Origin: an uncultured Alphaproteobacteria bacterium
Lineage (GTDB): Bacteria > Pseudomonadota > Alphaproteobacteria > HIMB59 > GCA-002718135
Direction of reading: 5' to 3'
DNA length: 64,000 bases
Assembly (NCBI GenBank): GCA_902621305.1
Contig: CACNLM010000001.1
Span: 1 to 64,000 of the forward strand
Shown here: in pieces, positions 41,403-51,217 of the stretch
How the letters are laid out: every line of letters begins with the position of its first letter
Position numbering within the stretch: position 1 is the stretch's first letter
Notes under the pieces: generated by a model
What the model was told of the DNA's origin: nothing
The model's input: only the letters and a program-made list of their open reading frames with translations
Database searches by the model: none
Translations under genes and position numbers: made by a program

Positions 41403-42554
41403 ATGAAAAATATTGGTCTAATTGGTTGTGGTAATATTGCAGAGACCTATTTCCGGGCTCAGGAATATTTTAACAATATAAATTTTGTTGCTTGTGCTGA
41501 TATTAATTTAAATGCCGTAAAAAGAACAGCTGATCAATATAATATTATTCCTTTATCAGTTGATGAAATACTTAATGACAAGAATATAGATATTATTCTT
41601 AATCTCACAATTCCTCAAGCGCACTATGAAATATCTAAAAGAGCTCTTGAGTCAAATAAACATGTTTATTGTGAAAAACCAATGAGCGTTAAGTTTGATG
41701 AGGCAAAAGAATTATTAAATTTAGCAAAAAAAAATAGTCTATACATTGGGAATGCACCCGATACTTTTTTAGGAGGAGGAGCGCAACTTACACGAAATTT
41801 AATTGACAACAATGATATTGGACAAGTTCTAACTGGTAATTTTATATTTGCTTTTCCAGGTGTTCAAGATTTTCATCCAAGTCCTGAGTCTTGGTTTCAA
41901 GAAGGAGGAGGACCTGTAATAGACATGGGTCCATATTTTTTCACCACACTTGTTAATCTTCTAGGTCCCGTAAAAAACATAAGAGGAAGAGGAGCTAAAT
42001 TTTCTGATAAAAGAGAATACAAAGCTGGCCCAAAAAAAGGGCAAACTTTTAATGTTGAAATTCCAACTTCTTATATGTTTAATATTGAATTTCAAAATAA
42101 AGCTGTCATTCAAGGGTTCATTTCATTTGATGTTTTAAATCATAAACGTAATCATATGGAGCTTTATGGAACGAAAGGTTCAATAGTAGTGCCAGACCCA
42201 AATATGTTTGGTGGTCCAGTATCCATATCTGGTGAGTTTGGATCTGAATGGAAAGATATAAGTGTGGAAGATAAACCCCTTGGAAAAACAAATATAGTTA
42301 ATCATAGCGGAAGAACTAATGAGGCACCAGAACAAGCAAACTACAGGGGTATTGGTCTTGCTGAAATGATTGATGCCATCGAAAATAATAGAATGCATAG
42401 ATGTAATGGAGAGCTTGCTCTTCACGTCTTAGATGTTATTGAATGTGCGATGATTTCATCAATTTATAAAGTCGAAGTGGAGCTCCGTTCTTCGTGTGTG
42501 AAGCCTGAACCAATGCATGATGATTTTGTTAGACAGATCTTAAAAAAAGTATAA
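41403..42554 (+). CDS. Gfo/Idh/MocA family oxidoreductase
   Basis: NIGLIGCGNIAETYFRA NAD motif; HVYCEKPMSVKFDEAKELL. Confidence 0.9.
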   Translation: MKNIGLIGCGNIAETYFRAQEYFNNINFVACADINLNAVKRTADQYNIIPLSVDEILNDKNIDIILNLTIPQAHYEISKRALESNKHVYCEKPMSVKFDEAKELLNLAKKNSLYIGNAPDTFLGGGAQLTRNLIDNNDIGQVLTGNFIFAFPGVQDFHPSPESWFQEGGGPVIDMGPYFFTTLVNLLGPVKNIRGRGAKFSDKREYKAGPKKGQTFNVEIPTSYMFNIEFQNKAVIQGFISFDVLNHKRNHMELYGTKGSIVVPDPNMFGGPVSISGEFGSEWKDISVEDKPLGKTNIVNHSGRTNEAPEQANYRGIGLAEMIDAIENNRMHRCNGELALHVLDVIECAMISSIYKVEVELRSSCVKPEPMHDDFVRQILKKV

Positions 42555-42666
42555 AAAATTTAAATTTTACTGTTCAGTGCGATAATTTTACATTCAAATT
42601 AAGTATATTTCTCCTTGTTTTACATACCTATTCTTGTTAGGGAAATACTATTTATAGGAGGAATGC

Positions 42667-43632
42667 ATGAAAAAAATTGCTTCAATTATTCTTGCTTCTG
42701 TAGCTCTATTTGCTACTTCAGCGAAAGCAGAATACAAATTTAACTTCGTTATGCACAGTGATACGAACAACGCTTTCTGGGCAGCTGTTCACAAAGGTTT
42801 TAAAGATGCTTGTGCACAAATTAATGCTGATTGCCAAATGTTAACTCTTTCAGGTGATGGAGACCAACAAGAGCAATTACAAAACTTAGAATCTTCAATT
42901 GCTCAAGGTGTTGATGGTATCGTAACTACAATTACTAATCCAACTATCTTTGATGCTGCAGTTGATGAAGCATTAGCTGCTGGTATTCCAGTAATTACAG
43001 CTAATACTGATGATCCAGAAGGTGCTGCTGGTAGTAACAGACTAGCATATGTTGGACAAGACTTAGAAGCAGCTGGTTATGAATTAACAGCTAATCTTTC
43101 TGAAATGTTTCCTGATGGAGATATTCACGTTTTAATCGGTGTTGCAGACATGAACCAATCATGGGCATACACTAGAGGAAACGGTATTGCACGTTTCATG
43201 GAAGATTACAAAGCAGCAAACCCTGACAGAAATGTAACATACGAGAAAATCGAGTCAGGTTTAGATCTTTCAACTGTTGGAAACAGAGTTGCTGCTTATG
43301 TACAAGCTAACCCAAATACAACTGCATATCTTGATGTAGGTTTCTGGGAAGCTGGTGCAGCTCAAGCAGTAAGAAACTTAGGTTATGGACCTGGAGAAAT
43401 ACTTCTTGCTGGTTTTGACTTAGTTGACGTAGTTTTCGAAGAAATGGACAAAGGTTATGTTCAACTAACAGTTGACCAACAACCATACTACCAAGGTTAC
43501 ATGTCAGTTCACCAATTATACTTAATGAACAAGTATGGTTTAAGTGCACTAGATATCAACACTGGTAAAGCTATGATTGGTCCTTCTGATGTTGAAACAA
43601 TCAGATCATTCAAAGGAATGTCAGTTAGATAA
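42667..43632 (+). CDS. Sugar ABC transporter substrate-binding protein
   Basis: Signal peptide; HSDTNNAFWAAVHKGFKDACAQINADCQM, IAQGVDGIVTTITNPTIFD. Confidence 0.9.
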   Translation: MKKIASIILASVALFATSAKAEYKFNFVMHSDTNNAFWAAVHKGFKDACAQINADCQMLTLSGDGDQQEQLQNLESSIAQGVDGIVTTITNPTIFDAAVDEALAAGIPVITANTDDPEGAAGSNRLAYVGQDLEAAGYELTANLSEMFPDGDIHVLIGVADMNQSWAYTRGNGIARFMEDYKAANPDRNVTYEKIESGLDLSTVGNRVAAYVQANPNTTAYLDVGFWEAGAAQAVRNLGYGPGEILLAGFDLVDVVFEEMDKGYVQLTVDQQPYYQGYMSVHQLYLMNKYGLSALDINTGKAMIGPSDVETIRSFKGMSVR

Positions 43633-43639
43633 ATATCTT

Positions 43640-43670
43640 AACCAGGCTCTTAAAATAGAGCCTGGTTTTC
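43640..43670 (+). terminator. Strong hairpin/terminator after substrate-binding protein gene
   Basis: accaggctct-taaaat-agagcctggttttctt. Confidence 0.8.
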
Positions 43671-43685
43671 TTTAATTATAAAAAT

Positions 43686-44666
43686 ATGAGTAAAAATTTT
43701 AGTCTTAGAAGTTTATTAGTAAGACCAGAAGTAGCGACCTTCTTAATGTTTCTGGCAATAATGATTGGATTTTATATTGCTAATGAAAGATTTTTAGATG
43801 CAAGAAATATAAGAATAGTTATGGGTATCACACCCGAATATATTATTGTTGCTATTGGGATTGCAATATTAATGATCTCAGGTGAATTTGATTTATCTGT
43901 AGGCTCAGTCTTTGCATTAGTCCCTATGACCATTGTACAAATGGTGCATCAAGGTATACCGCCTTGGTTTGCTATTTTTCTAGGATTAATGATTGGTATT
44001 ATAGTTGGTTTCGTTAATGGATTTATTACCTTAAGATTTGGAATCCCTTCTTTCATTGCAACTCTTGGAATGCTTTATATTGCTAGAAGTCTTACAACTG
44101 TAGCTACTGCAGGATTTCCACCACCATTTCCTCATATTTTACCAAATGAGTTATTCGTTTATCAATTTGAATTATTTCGAGCTTCCTTGTACTGGGCTCT
44201 TTTAGTTGCCGTGGTTTTAGGTGTTATGCTTCACCGAAGTAATGTTGGTAACTGGATATATGCAACTGGCGGAGATCAAAATGCAGCATCTTCAATGGGA
44301 ATAAAGACTGGAAATGTTAAAATGTTTTGTTTTATCTTATGTGGTTTCTTAGCTGGCTTTGCTGGAATGATTCAAACATTTAGATTAGAAGCACCACTAC
44401 CATCTCAAGGATACTTATTAGAGCTTGAGTCAATTGCTGCAGCAGTTATTGGCGGTGTCAGTTTATTTGGAGGTATTGGAACAGTTTTTGGTGCCGTCAT
44501 TGGCGCAATACTAATCAGATTTTTGGAAAGTGGAATCATTATGGCTAGAATAGATGCGGAATGGTTCAGAGCAGGTTTAGGCTCTTTAATTATCATAGCC
44601 GTAGTGTTTAATACTTATATAAGTAGAAGAGCAACACGAATTGGTCAAAACAAGGCAGAGGATTAA
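43686..44666 (+). CDS. Sugar ABC transporter permease (RbsC-like)
   Basis: MISGEFDLSVGSVFALVPM, GGDQNAASSMGIKTGNV, ELESIAAAVIGGVSLFGGIGTVFG. Confidence 0.9.
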   Translation: MSKNFSLRSLLVRPEVATFLMFLAIMIGFYIANERFLDARNIRIVMGITPEYIIVAIGIAILMISGEFDLSVGSVFALVPMTIVQMVHQGIPPWFAIFLGLMIGIIVGFVNGFITLRFGIPSFIATLGMLYIARSLTTVATAGFPPPFPHILPNELFVYQFELFRASLYWALLVAVVLGVMLHRSNVGNWIYATGGDQNAASSMGIKTGNVKMFCFILCGFLAGFAGMIQTFRLEAPLPSQGYLLELESIAAAVIGGVSLFGGIGTVFGAVIGAILIRFLESGIIMARIDAEWFRAGLGSLIIIAVVFNTYISRRATRIGQNKAED

Positions 44667-44668
44667 AG

Positions 44669-45406
44669 ATGGAAGATATAATAGTTTGCGAGGGTTTAAA
44701 CAAATACTATTCTGGAGTCCATGCTTTAAAAGATTTAAGCCTAAAGATAAAAAAAGATTCTGTTGTTGGTCTTATTGGCGACAATGGTGCTGGTAAATCA
44801 ACATTAATTAAAATCTTATCTGGTGCACATCAACCTGACTCAGGTCATATATATTTTGAAGGTAATAAGGTTAAATTTAAATCTACAAAGGAAGCAATGA
44901 ACTTAGGCATTGAGACAATTTATCAGTATTCAGCTTTGATCCCTGAAATGTCTATTGCAAGAAATATTTTTATTGGACGTGAACAGACTCAATATAATGT
45001 TGGCTCTTTTGGTTTAATGAAAACTAAAACCATGCAGGATGATGCTATGAAAGCATTAACGGATGTAGAACTACATCTTCGATCTCCAGATACTCCAGTT
45101 AACCAATTATCAGGAGGAGAAAGACAAGGTGTTGTTATTGCAAGAGCAATGTATTTTAAATCAAAAGTTTTAATATTAGATGAACCAACAAACCACTTGT
45201 CCGTAAAAGAAACAAATAAAGTATTAAAGTTTGTTGAAGGATTAAAAAGCCAAGGTGTTACATCAATATTTATTACTCACAACTTAAGTCATGTGTATCC
45301 AATTGCTGATCATTTATGTGTCATGGCTAGAGGTGAAAAAATTGCTGACATGGAAAAAAAAGATACAACAATAGATCATCTAACTGATTTATTAGTAAAT
45401 GGATAA
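44669..45406 (+). CDS. Sugar ABC transporter ATP-binding protein, single ATPase domain
   Basis: GDNGAGKSTLIK, QLSGGERQGVVIARA, LILDEPTNHLS. Confidence 0.9.
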   Translation: MEDIIVCEGLNKYYSGVHALKDLSLKIKKDSVVGLIGDNGAGKSTLIKILSGAHQPDSGHIYFEGNKVKFKSTKEAMNLGIETIYQYSALIPEMSIARNIFIGREQTQYNVGSFGLMKTKTMQDDAMKALTDVELHLRSPDTPVNQLSGGERQGVVIARAMYFKSKVLILDEPTNHLSVKETNKVLKFVEGLKSQGVTSIFITHNLSHVYPIADHLCVMARGEKIADMEKKDTTIDHLTDLLVNG

Positions 45407-45420
45407 TATTAGGAGGAATT

Positions 45421-46356
45421 ATGATTAGTGATGCGCAAATAAAACAATACAACGAAGAAGGTTATACGATCGTTGAAAATGTTTTTAGTATGGATGATTT
45501 AAATCCAATATTAAATGAATTTGAAGAAATCGTTGACGATTTTGCAGAAAAAGCTTTTCAAGCCGGAAAAATTACAAACAAACATGATGATAAAGATGTT
45601 TTTAAAAGACTAGCTGCTCTCGAAAGAGATTTTAAAGGTTCTTCAGTTTTAATTCATCATAGAGGCGAATTAAAACCAGCCCTCGCTAACCTATGGGGAT
45701 CAAAAAAACTTTTAGATATGGTTGAAAATTGGGTTGGCAAAGATATTTCTGGTCATCCAGTTTGGAATATTAGATCTAAAACACCTCAGACAGCTAGGAT
45801 GACTGTTCCATGGCACCAAGATTCTGCTTATTTAAAAGATGGAGCAGAAAAAACCACTCAGCCTGCTGCGTGGATTCCATTTCTCGATGTAAATAAACAT
45901 AATGGATGCATGCAAGTTGTTCCTGGAGGACATAGACCTGAAAGAGTTTTGAATCATAAATTAGAAAAGAAAGATGGTTCAGTAAAAGATTCTTGGTATT
46001 TATTTATTGAAGACAAAGATATTCCAGAGGAGAAAGTTGTTACTTGTGAAATGAAAGCTGGTTCAGTTTTGTTTTTACATCAATTAGTTCCTCATCGATC
46101 ACTTGAAAATTTATCTGATGATGTAAGATGGAGTGTTGATCTAAGATTTCAAAATCCAAAAGATGAAGCAGGTTTTCATACTGGTTTAGTTGATCCAATC
46201 ATAATGAGAAAATCGGAAGATCCAAGCTATACAGCTGATTGGGATTCTTGGTTTAAAGGTTATGAAGAACAACACACAAAATTTAGAGGAACTTCAAAAA
46301 AAGATCAATTTGACTCCACAGTTGATGGGTCATGGTTAGATCGTTGGGATAATTAA
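45421..46356 (+). CDS. Phytanoyl-CoA dioxygenase (PhyH) family protein
   Basis: VPWHQDSAYL (HxD) and distal LVPHRSLEN...RWSVDLRF. Confidence 0.87.
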   Translation: MISDAQIKQYNEEGYTIVENVFSMDDLNPILNEFEEIVDDFAEKAFQAGKITNKHDDKDVFKRLAALERDFKGSSVLIHHRGELKPALANLWGSKKLLDMVENWVGKDISGHPVWNIRSKTPQTARMTVPWHQDSAYLKDGAEKTTQPAAWIPFLDVNKHNGCMQVVPGGHRPERVLNHKLEKKDGSVKDSWYLFIEDKDIPEEKVVTCEMKAGSVLFLHQLVPHRSLENLSDDVRWSVDLRFQNPKDEAGFHTGLVDPIIMRKSEDPSYTADWDSWFKGYEEQHTKFRGTSKKDQFDSTVDGSWLDRWDN

Positions 46357-46370
46357 TTTAATTATCAAGC

Positions 46371-47354
46371 ATGGAAGTTAATCTCGATGATTGGTACAGA
46401 CCAGAAGTCGATAGAAAAACATTAAAATTCTTGAGTAAGAGAAGAGATCTTCCAGGACTAATACATTTTTTCTTATATTTTTTATCTTTATTTATTTCAG
46501 GATATTTAGCATATGTAACTTTAGGTACTTGGTGGACATATTTATTCTTTTTTATTTATGGCACAATTTATGCGTTTAGTGTAGCGAACTGGCATGAAAC
46601 TGTTCATCGAACTGCCTTTAGGACTCGTTGGATAAATGAATTTTTTTATCATATCAGTTCTTTCATGTGTGACTTTGAAGGTTTTAGATGGCGTTGGAGT
46701 CATACTTTTCATCATTCAAAAACTTTACAAACAGAAGATGATTATGATCACGAAATACAAGTATCAAGACCGATAGAATTATTTGCATTCTTTTTGAATT
46801 TTATACCTCTTACAGATTTATTATACCCACATAAATTAATTAAGTTTGAAGTTCTAAAACATGCTTTTGGAAAATTCACTCCAGTTATTGATATAACAGC
46901 GCCTAAAGAAGAAAAGAAAAAAATTCTTTGGAACTCAAGACTATATGTCTTTATTTGGGTATCAGTAATTGTATATTCTTTTTACATTGGCTCTTTCCTA
47001 CCAATAATTTATATAATTTTACCTACCTATATTGGGAAGCCAATTTGGTTTGCTGTAAATGTGACTCAACACCTAGCTGCTAAAGTTGATACAAAAGATC
47101 ACCGCTTAAGCACTTACTCTGTGAGAATAAATCCAATATTAAGTTTTTTATATTGGCATATGGAATATCATCTAGAACATCATATGTTTCCAATGATTCC
47201 TTCATATAATTTAAAAAAATTACGAAAAGAAATTGATAAAGAATTACCACAACCTTTTACGAGTCTTTTTGATTTTTATAAAAAAGTTTTGCCAGCTGTC
47301 ATAGCTTTAGCAACTGATCAAAATAAATATTATAAAGTGAAGTTAAATAATTAA
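46371..47354 (+). CDS. Fatty acid desaturase-like membrane di-iron protein
   Basis: His boxes HETVH, HTFHH, HMEYHLEHH; several TM segments. Confidence 0.87.
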   Translation: MEVNLDDWYRPEVDRKTLKFLSKRRDLPGLIHFFLYFLSLFISGYLAYVTLGTWWTYLFFFIYGTIYAFSVANWHETVHRTAFRTRWINEFFYHISSFMCDFEGFRWRWSHTFHHSKTLQTEDDYDHEIQVSRPIELFAFFLNFIPLTDLLYPHKLIKFEVLKHAFGKFTPVIDITAPKEEKKKILWNSRLYVFIWVSVIVYSFYIGSFLPIIYIILPTYIGKPIWFAVNVTQHLAAKVDTKDHRLSTYSVRINPILSFLYWHMEYHLEHHMFPMIPSYNLKKLRKEIDKELPQPFTSLFDFYKKVLPAVIALATDQNKYYKVKLNN

Positions 47355-47355
47355 T

Positions 47356-47781
47356 CTACCAAGAACCAGAATTTTCCATAGACTTCCATGGTTCTTGTTC
47401 AGGTAAAGATTCTCCTTCTTGTAAGATCTCAATAGAAATTCCATCAGGAGAGCGAACAAAAGCCATATGTCCATCACGAGGTGGTCTATTAATTGTGACG
47501 CCGTTGTTCATTAATTTTTCACATACTTCATAAATATTGTTAACACTGTAAGCTAGATGACCAAAGTTTCTTCCACCAGAATATTTTTCCGGATCCCAAT
47601 TGTAGGTTAATTCAAGAAGACCTGTTCTTTCATCACTATTTTCAGCGGCTAAAAATATTAGGGTGAAACGACCTTTTTCATTGTCAACTCGTCGCACCTC
47701 TTTTAATCCAAGTTTGTTACAGTAAAAATCTAGAGAAGTATCAATGTTCTCAACCCTCACCATTGTGTGTAAATATTTCAT
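47356..47781 (-). CDS. gloA: Lactoylglutathione lyase (glyoxalase I)/VOC family
   Basis: HTMVRVENIDTSLDFYCNKLGLKEVRR, GLLELTYNW, GHLAYSV, VRSPDGISIEIL. Confidence 0.88.
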   Translation of the reverse strand: MKYLHTMVRVENIDTSLDFYCNKLGLKEVRRVDNEKGRFTLIFLAAENSDERTGLLELTYNWDPEKYSGGRNFGHLAYSVNNIYEVCEKLMNNGVTINRPPRDGHMAFVRSPDGISIEILQEGESLPEQEPWKSMENSGSW

Positions 47782-47874
47782 AAAAACTAATAAATATTAA
47801 CACAATTTTAAATTTATTTTCAATTGTTATTTTGCTTAATTCACGTAAAATAAAATGCAAATAGGGAGGAATTA

Positions 47875-49407
47875 ATGAAGAAGAAAAAAGAATTAAAAAT
47901 CTCTAGACGTACAGTTATGAAAGGAGCTCTTGCTGCGGGTGCAATGATGTCAGCAGGATCTATACCTTCAAAACTATTTGCTGGAGAATTTAATATTCCT
48001 GATCCACTAAAACCATTACCAACAACTGGTGGTAATATGCGATGGATTGATAGTGGTGACATGAAAGGTGTCTTTTGGAAAAAATTATTTCCAGAATATG
48101 CAGCTTCAAGAGGTATCACTATTGAATATGATGGTTTGCCATGGAAAGAAATAAATAAAATTGTTCCAATTGCTATAAGAAATGGAACTGTTCATGATGT
48201 ATTCCAACTACCGATAGGAATGGATCCGGGTGTTGCAGTATCTGAAGGCTGGGTGCAACCATGGGATGACTACATTGAAAACATCGACGAATGGTTAGGT
48301 GCGTTTCCTAGTGGTGTTTATCTTCCTGGTGTCAACCAATTCAATGGAAAGACCTATGGAACATGTTTAACAGCAAATAAGAGAACGGGAACTTGTCTTC
48401 TGTATAGTGAAAAATATATGAGTGAAGCTGGTTATGATCCTCAAGCTGGTCGTATGACATATTCTGAAATCAGAGATGCTGCTAAAAAAATTACTAAAAA
48501 TGGTAATGGTCAGTATTATGGTTGGATCATTGGTGGAAACCAAGTTAATCGATGGGAAGATGTTGTCCATACATTTGGTCAAGTAGGTGGAGCACATAGT
48601 GGAAGAGGTGGTTTTACAAATAGACATATTAACTTCCAAAATGGTAAATTCCAAATTGCATCTGATCAATATATGGAAGCAGTTGAATTACTTCTTCAAT
48701 TAAAATCAGATGGTAGTGCTTTCCCAGGAGTTATGAGTATGAATGCTCCTCAAGCTAGAGCTTTGATGCCACAAGGTGCAGCAGGAATGATATTCCAGGG
48801 TCCTTGGTGTATTGGAGTTTGGGGAAGAGATGCTCCAGATTGGAAATATGGTATTGCAAGTGAACCAGTTCCAGATGGAAAAGAAGCACAACCACTTTAC
48901 ATTGCAGAAGGTGGATCGAATACATTTTGGTTAAGTGCCAATAGTACGATGGGACCATTTGCCGGTGACCTGATTAGATTTATGGGAACTGAGCAAGGTC
49001 AAATTTACTGGGCACAAACTGTTGGTGCCGCAGATCCAGCTGTTAATCCAGATGCAGTTGCTAAAGCTGGTTTAACCGGACCATCAGCACAAGCTTTATC
49101 TATGTTTGCTGAAAACATACTTGTTGGACCTAATCCAATTGTAAGAAATAAAGATGTTGGTATTGTAGCTGCAAAGTCTAGAGTACCAGATCCTTCTTTG
49201 GCTCTAGTTATTCAAGGGTTGTATACTGGACAACTTAAAGGTGTGGAAGCACAGCTTAAAGATTGTAATCAAAGGTATGAAGATGCTCTTGATAAAGCTG
49301 TTGAAGAGGCAAGAGCAGACGGTGCTAATGTAACTCGTGATGATTGGGTCTTCCCTAACTGGGATGTATACTCAAATTACGGTGCTGAAAAGTATCAAGA
49401 ACTTTAA
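47875..49407 (+). CDS. Extracellular solute-binding protein (family 1-like) with Tat-like signal
   Basis: KKKKELKISRRTVMKGALAAGAMMSAGS twin-Arg leader; followed by two MalF/MalG-type permeases. Confidence 0.85.
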   Translation: MKKKKELKISRRTVMKGALAAGAMMSAGSIPSKLFAGEFNIPDPLKPLPTTGGNMRWIDSGDMKGVFWKKLFPEYAASRGITIEYDGLPWKEINKIVPIAIRNGTVHDVFQLPIGMDPGVAVSEGWVQPWDDYIENIDEWLGAFPSGVYLPGVNQFNGKTYGTCLTANKRTGTCLLYSEKYMSEAGYDPQAGRMTYSEIRDAAKKITKNGNGQYYGWIIGGNQVNRWEDVVHTFGQVGGAHSGRGGFTNRHINFQNGKFQIASDQYMEAVELLLQLKSDGSAFPGVMSMNAPQARALMPQGAAGMIFQGPWCIGVWGRDAPDWKYGIASEPVPDGKEAQPLYIAEGGSNTFWLSANSTMGPFAGDLIRFMGTEQGQIYWAQTVGAADPAVNPDAVAKAGLTGPSAQALSMFAENILVGPNPIVRNKDVGIVAAKSRVPDPSLALVIQGLYTGQLKGVEAQLKDCNQRYEDALDKAVEEARADGANVTRDDWVFPNWDVYSNYGAEKYQEL

Positions 49408-49418
49408 ACAAAATATCT

Positions 49419-49449
49419 AAAGGCGAATTTTTTAAATTCGCCTTTTTTT
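49419..49449 (+). terminator. Hairpin/terminator after solute-binding protein gene
   Basis: aaggcgaattt...aaattcgccttttttta. Confidence 0.85.
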
Positions 49450-49452
49450 ACT

Positions 49453-50367
49453 ATGCACAAAAAACCTCTATCTAAACAAATATATGATGCAAGATGGTGT
49501 TACTTATTTGTTTTACCATGCTCAATTCTTACAGGAATGTTTGTCATTTATCCGATTGGAATGTCTTGGTACTTTTCTTTATTAGATTGGAGTGGTTTTA
49601 CAAAAGAAGCAAAATTTATCGGCCTTCAAAATTATTATGAAGCTGTCAATGATGAATTTTTTTGGGATGCATTTATTCGTTCTTTTATTTTTATGTTTGG
49701 AACAGTTCCAGTAAAAATAGTTTTAGGTTTCATTATTGCAGTATTTTTAAATAATCAGGTTTTAAAACTTGCCCCTTTCTTTCGTACTGTAATCTTTATG
49801 CCTGTAGTTACTGCAATTGCTATCATTGGTATTGTAATGACTTTTGTATTTAGCCCTTTTAATGGACCTGCGAATAAATTTTTAATGTCTACTAATTTAA
49901 CTTCTGCTCCAATTGATTTTCTTGGAAACCCAGATACAGTGCTTCCAACTGTAATGGGAGTATATGTTTGGAAATGGTTAGGGATAACTATGATGTATTG
50001 GCTTGCTGCTTTACAAACAGTTCCTCAAGATGTTTACGATGCAGCAAAAATTGATGGAGCTGAGGGATATAGATTATGGGTCCATATTATTTTACCAATT
50101 GTATTACCTTTTGCTATTGTCATTATTCTTGTGGAGGCAGTTGGAGCGCTAAATGTTTTTCCTTTAATTGAAACTATGACTGCTGGAGGACCATTCTTTA
50201 GTAGTGAAGTTATGGAAATATATATTTTTAGAACAGCTTTTGTAACTGACTCTGGCACAATGCCTAGGCTTGGATACGCTTGTGCTGCAGGAGTATTTTG
50301 GGGCGTTGCTGTTTTATTTATTACAGTACTTCAGGGATTATGGATGAGGAGAACTCGAAGAATATGA
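49453..50367 (+). CDS. Sugar ABC transporter permease (MalF/UgpA-like)
   Basis: EAA-loop VPQDVYDAAKIDGAEGYRLWVHIILP. Confidence 0.9.
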   Translation: MHKKPLSKQIYDARWCYLFVLPCSILTGMFVIYPIGMSWYFSLLDWSGFTKEAKFIGLQNYYEAVNDEFFWDAFIRSFIFMFGTVPVKIVLGFIIAVFLNNQVLKLAPFFRTVIFMPVVTAIAIIGIVMTFVFSPFNGPANKFLMSTNLTSAPIDFLGNPDTVLPTVMGVYVWKWLGITMMYWLAALQTVPQDVYDAAKIDGAEGYRLWVHIILPIVLPFAIVIILVEAVGALNVFPLIETMTAGGPFFSSEVMEIYIFRTAFVTDSGTMPRLGYACAAGVFWGVAVLFITVLQGLWMRRTRRI

Positions 50368-51215
50368 GTAGATACTTAAATTTTATTGCTGAAAAAAACC
50401 AAGTTAAGTATTTAATTATAACTATTGCTTTTATTATTTTCTCTTTTTTTTGGATCTATCCATTACTGTGGGTACTTTCAGCCTCTTTCAAAACTGATTT
50501 TGAAATTTGGGGAGGCTTAGGATTAATCCCTGATCGCCTAGTTTGGGAAAATTTTGAAAGAGCATGGTTTGGCGCAAATATGGGTAGGTATTTTTTTAAT
50601 ACCCTTATTATTACAGTTGTTTCTGTAATTATAGTTGTCGTAACAACTGGTATGTTTGGTTACGTAATTGGAAGATATTCTTTTCCAGGAAAAAAAATAC
50701 TAATTGGCATTTTAATTAGTACAATTTTTATTCCTCAAGGTTACACAATTATTCCTGTTTTTGATTTATTAAACAATTTAAATATTTCTAAAAACTTAAT
50801 TGGACTAACACTCGCAACAGCAGGGCACACCCCTGTAATTTATATTTTATTGTTTGCAGGATATTTTTCGAGAGTTCCTGTAGAGCTTGAAGAAGCAGCT
50901 AAAATGGATGGAGCGGGTTTTGTTCGAACATTTATTTCAATCATGTTACCTTTAACAAAACCAGTAGTAGCTACAGTTTCTATTTTACAAGTTTTACATG
51001 CATGGAATGATTTTTTATTACCAGTCGTCATTACATTAGGTAATCCCGATATACGAACACTATCCGTAGGTGTGTACGCTTTTAAAGGTGAGTACTTTGT
51101 CGATTGGTCTGGTATGGCAGCTGCATCTGTCATAACTATTTTGCCTATAATTGTTTTATTTTTGTTTATGCAAAAATATTTTGTTGAAGGTGTTCAAGGA
51201 GCTGTAAAAGGGTAA
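50364..51215 (+). CDS. Sugar ABC transporter permease (MalG/UgpE-like)
   Basis: EAA-loop VPVELEEAAKMDGAGFVRTFISIMLP; ATGA overlap with upstream permease. Confidence 0.9.
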   Translation: MSRYLNFIAEKNQVKYLIITIAFIIFSFFWIYPLLWVLSASFKTDFEIWGGLGLIPDRLVWENFERAWFGANMGRYFFNTLIITVVSVIIVVVTTGMFGYVIGRYSFPGKKILIGILISTIFIPQGYTIIPVFDLLNNLNISKNLIGLTLATAGHTPVIYILLFAGYFSRVPVELEEAAKMDGAGFVRTFISIMLPLTKPVVATVSILQVLHAWNDFLLPVVITLGNPDIRTLSVGVYAFKGEYFVDWSGMAAASVITILPIIVLFLFMQKYFVEGVQGAVKG

Positions 51216-51217
51216 AC

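Noticed and set aside
43307-43549. Minus-strand ORF, and similar antisense ORFs such as 48367-48669, 51768-52085 and 53297-53524
   Set aside because: Antisense to well-supported ABC or sulfatase genes with no recognisable domains.
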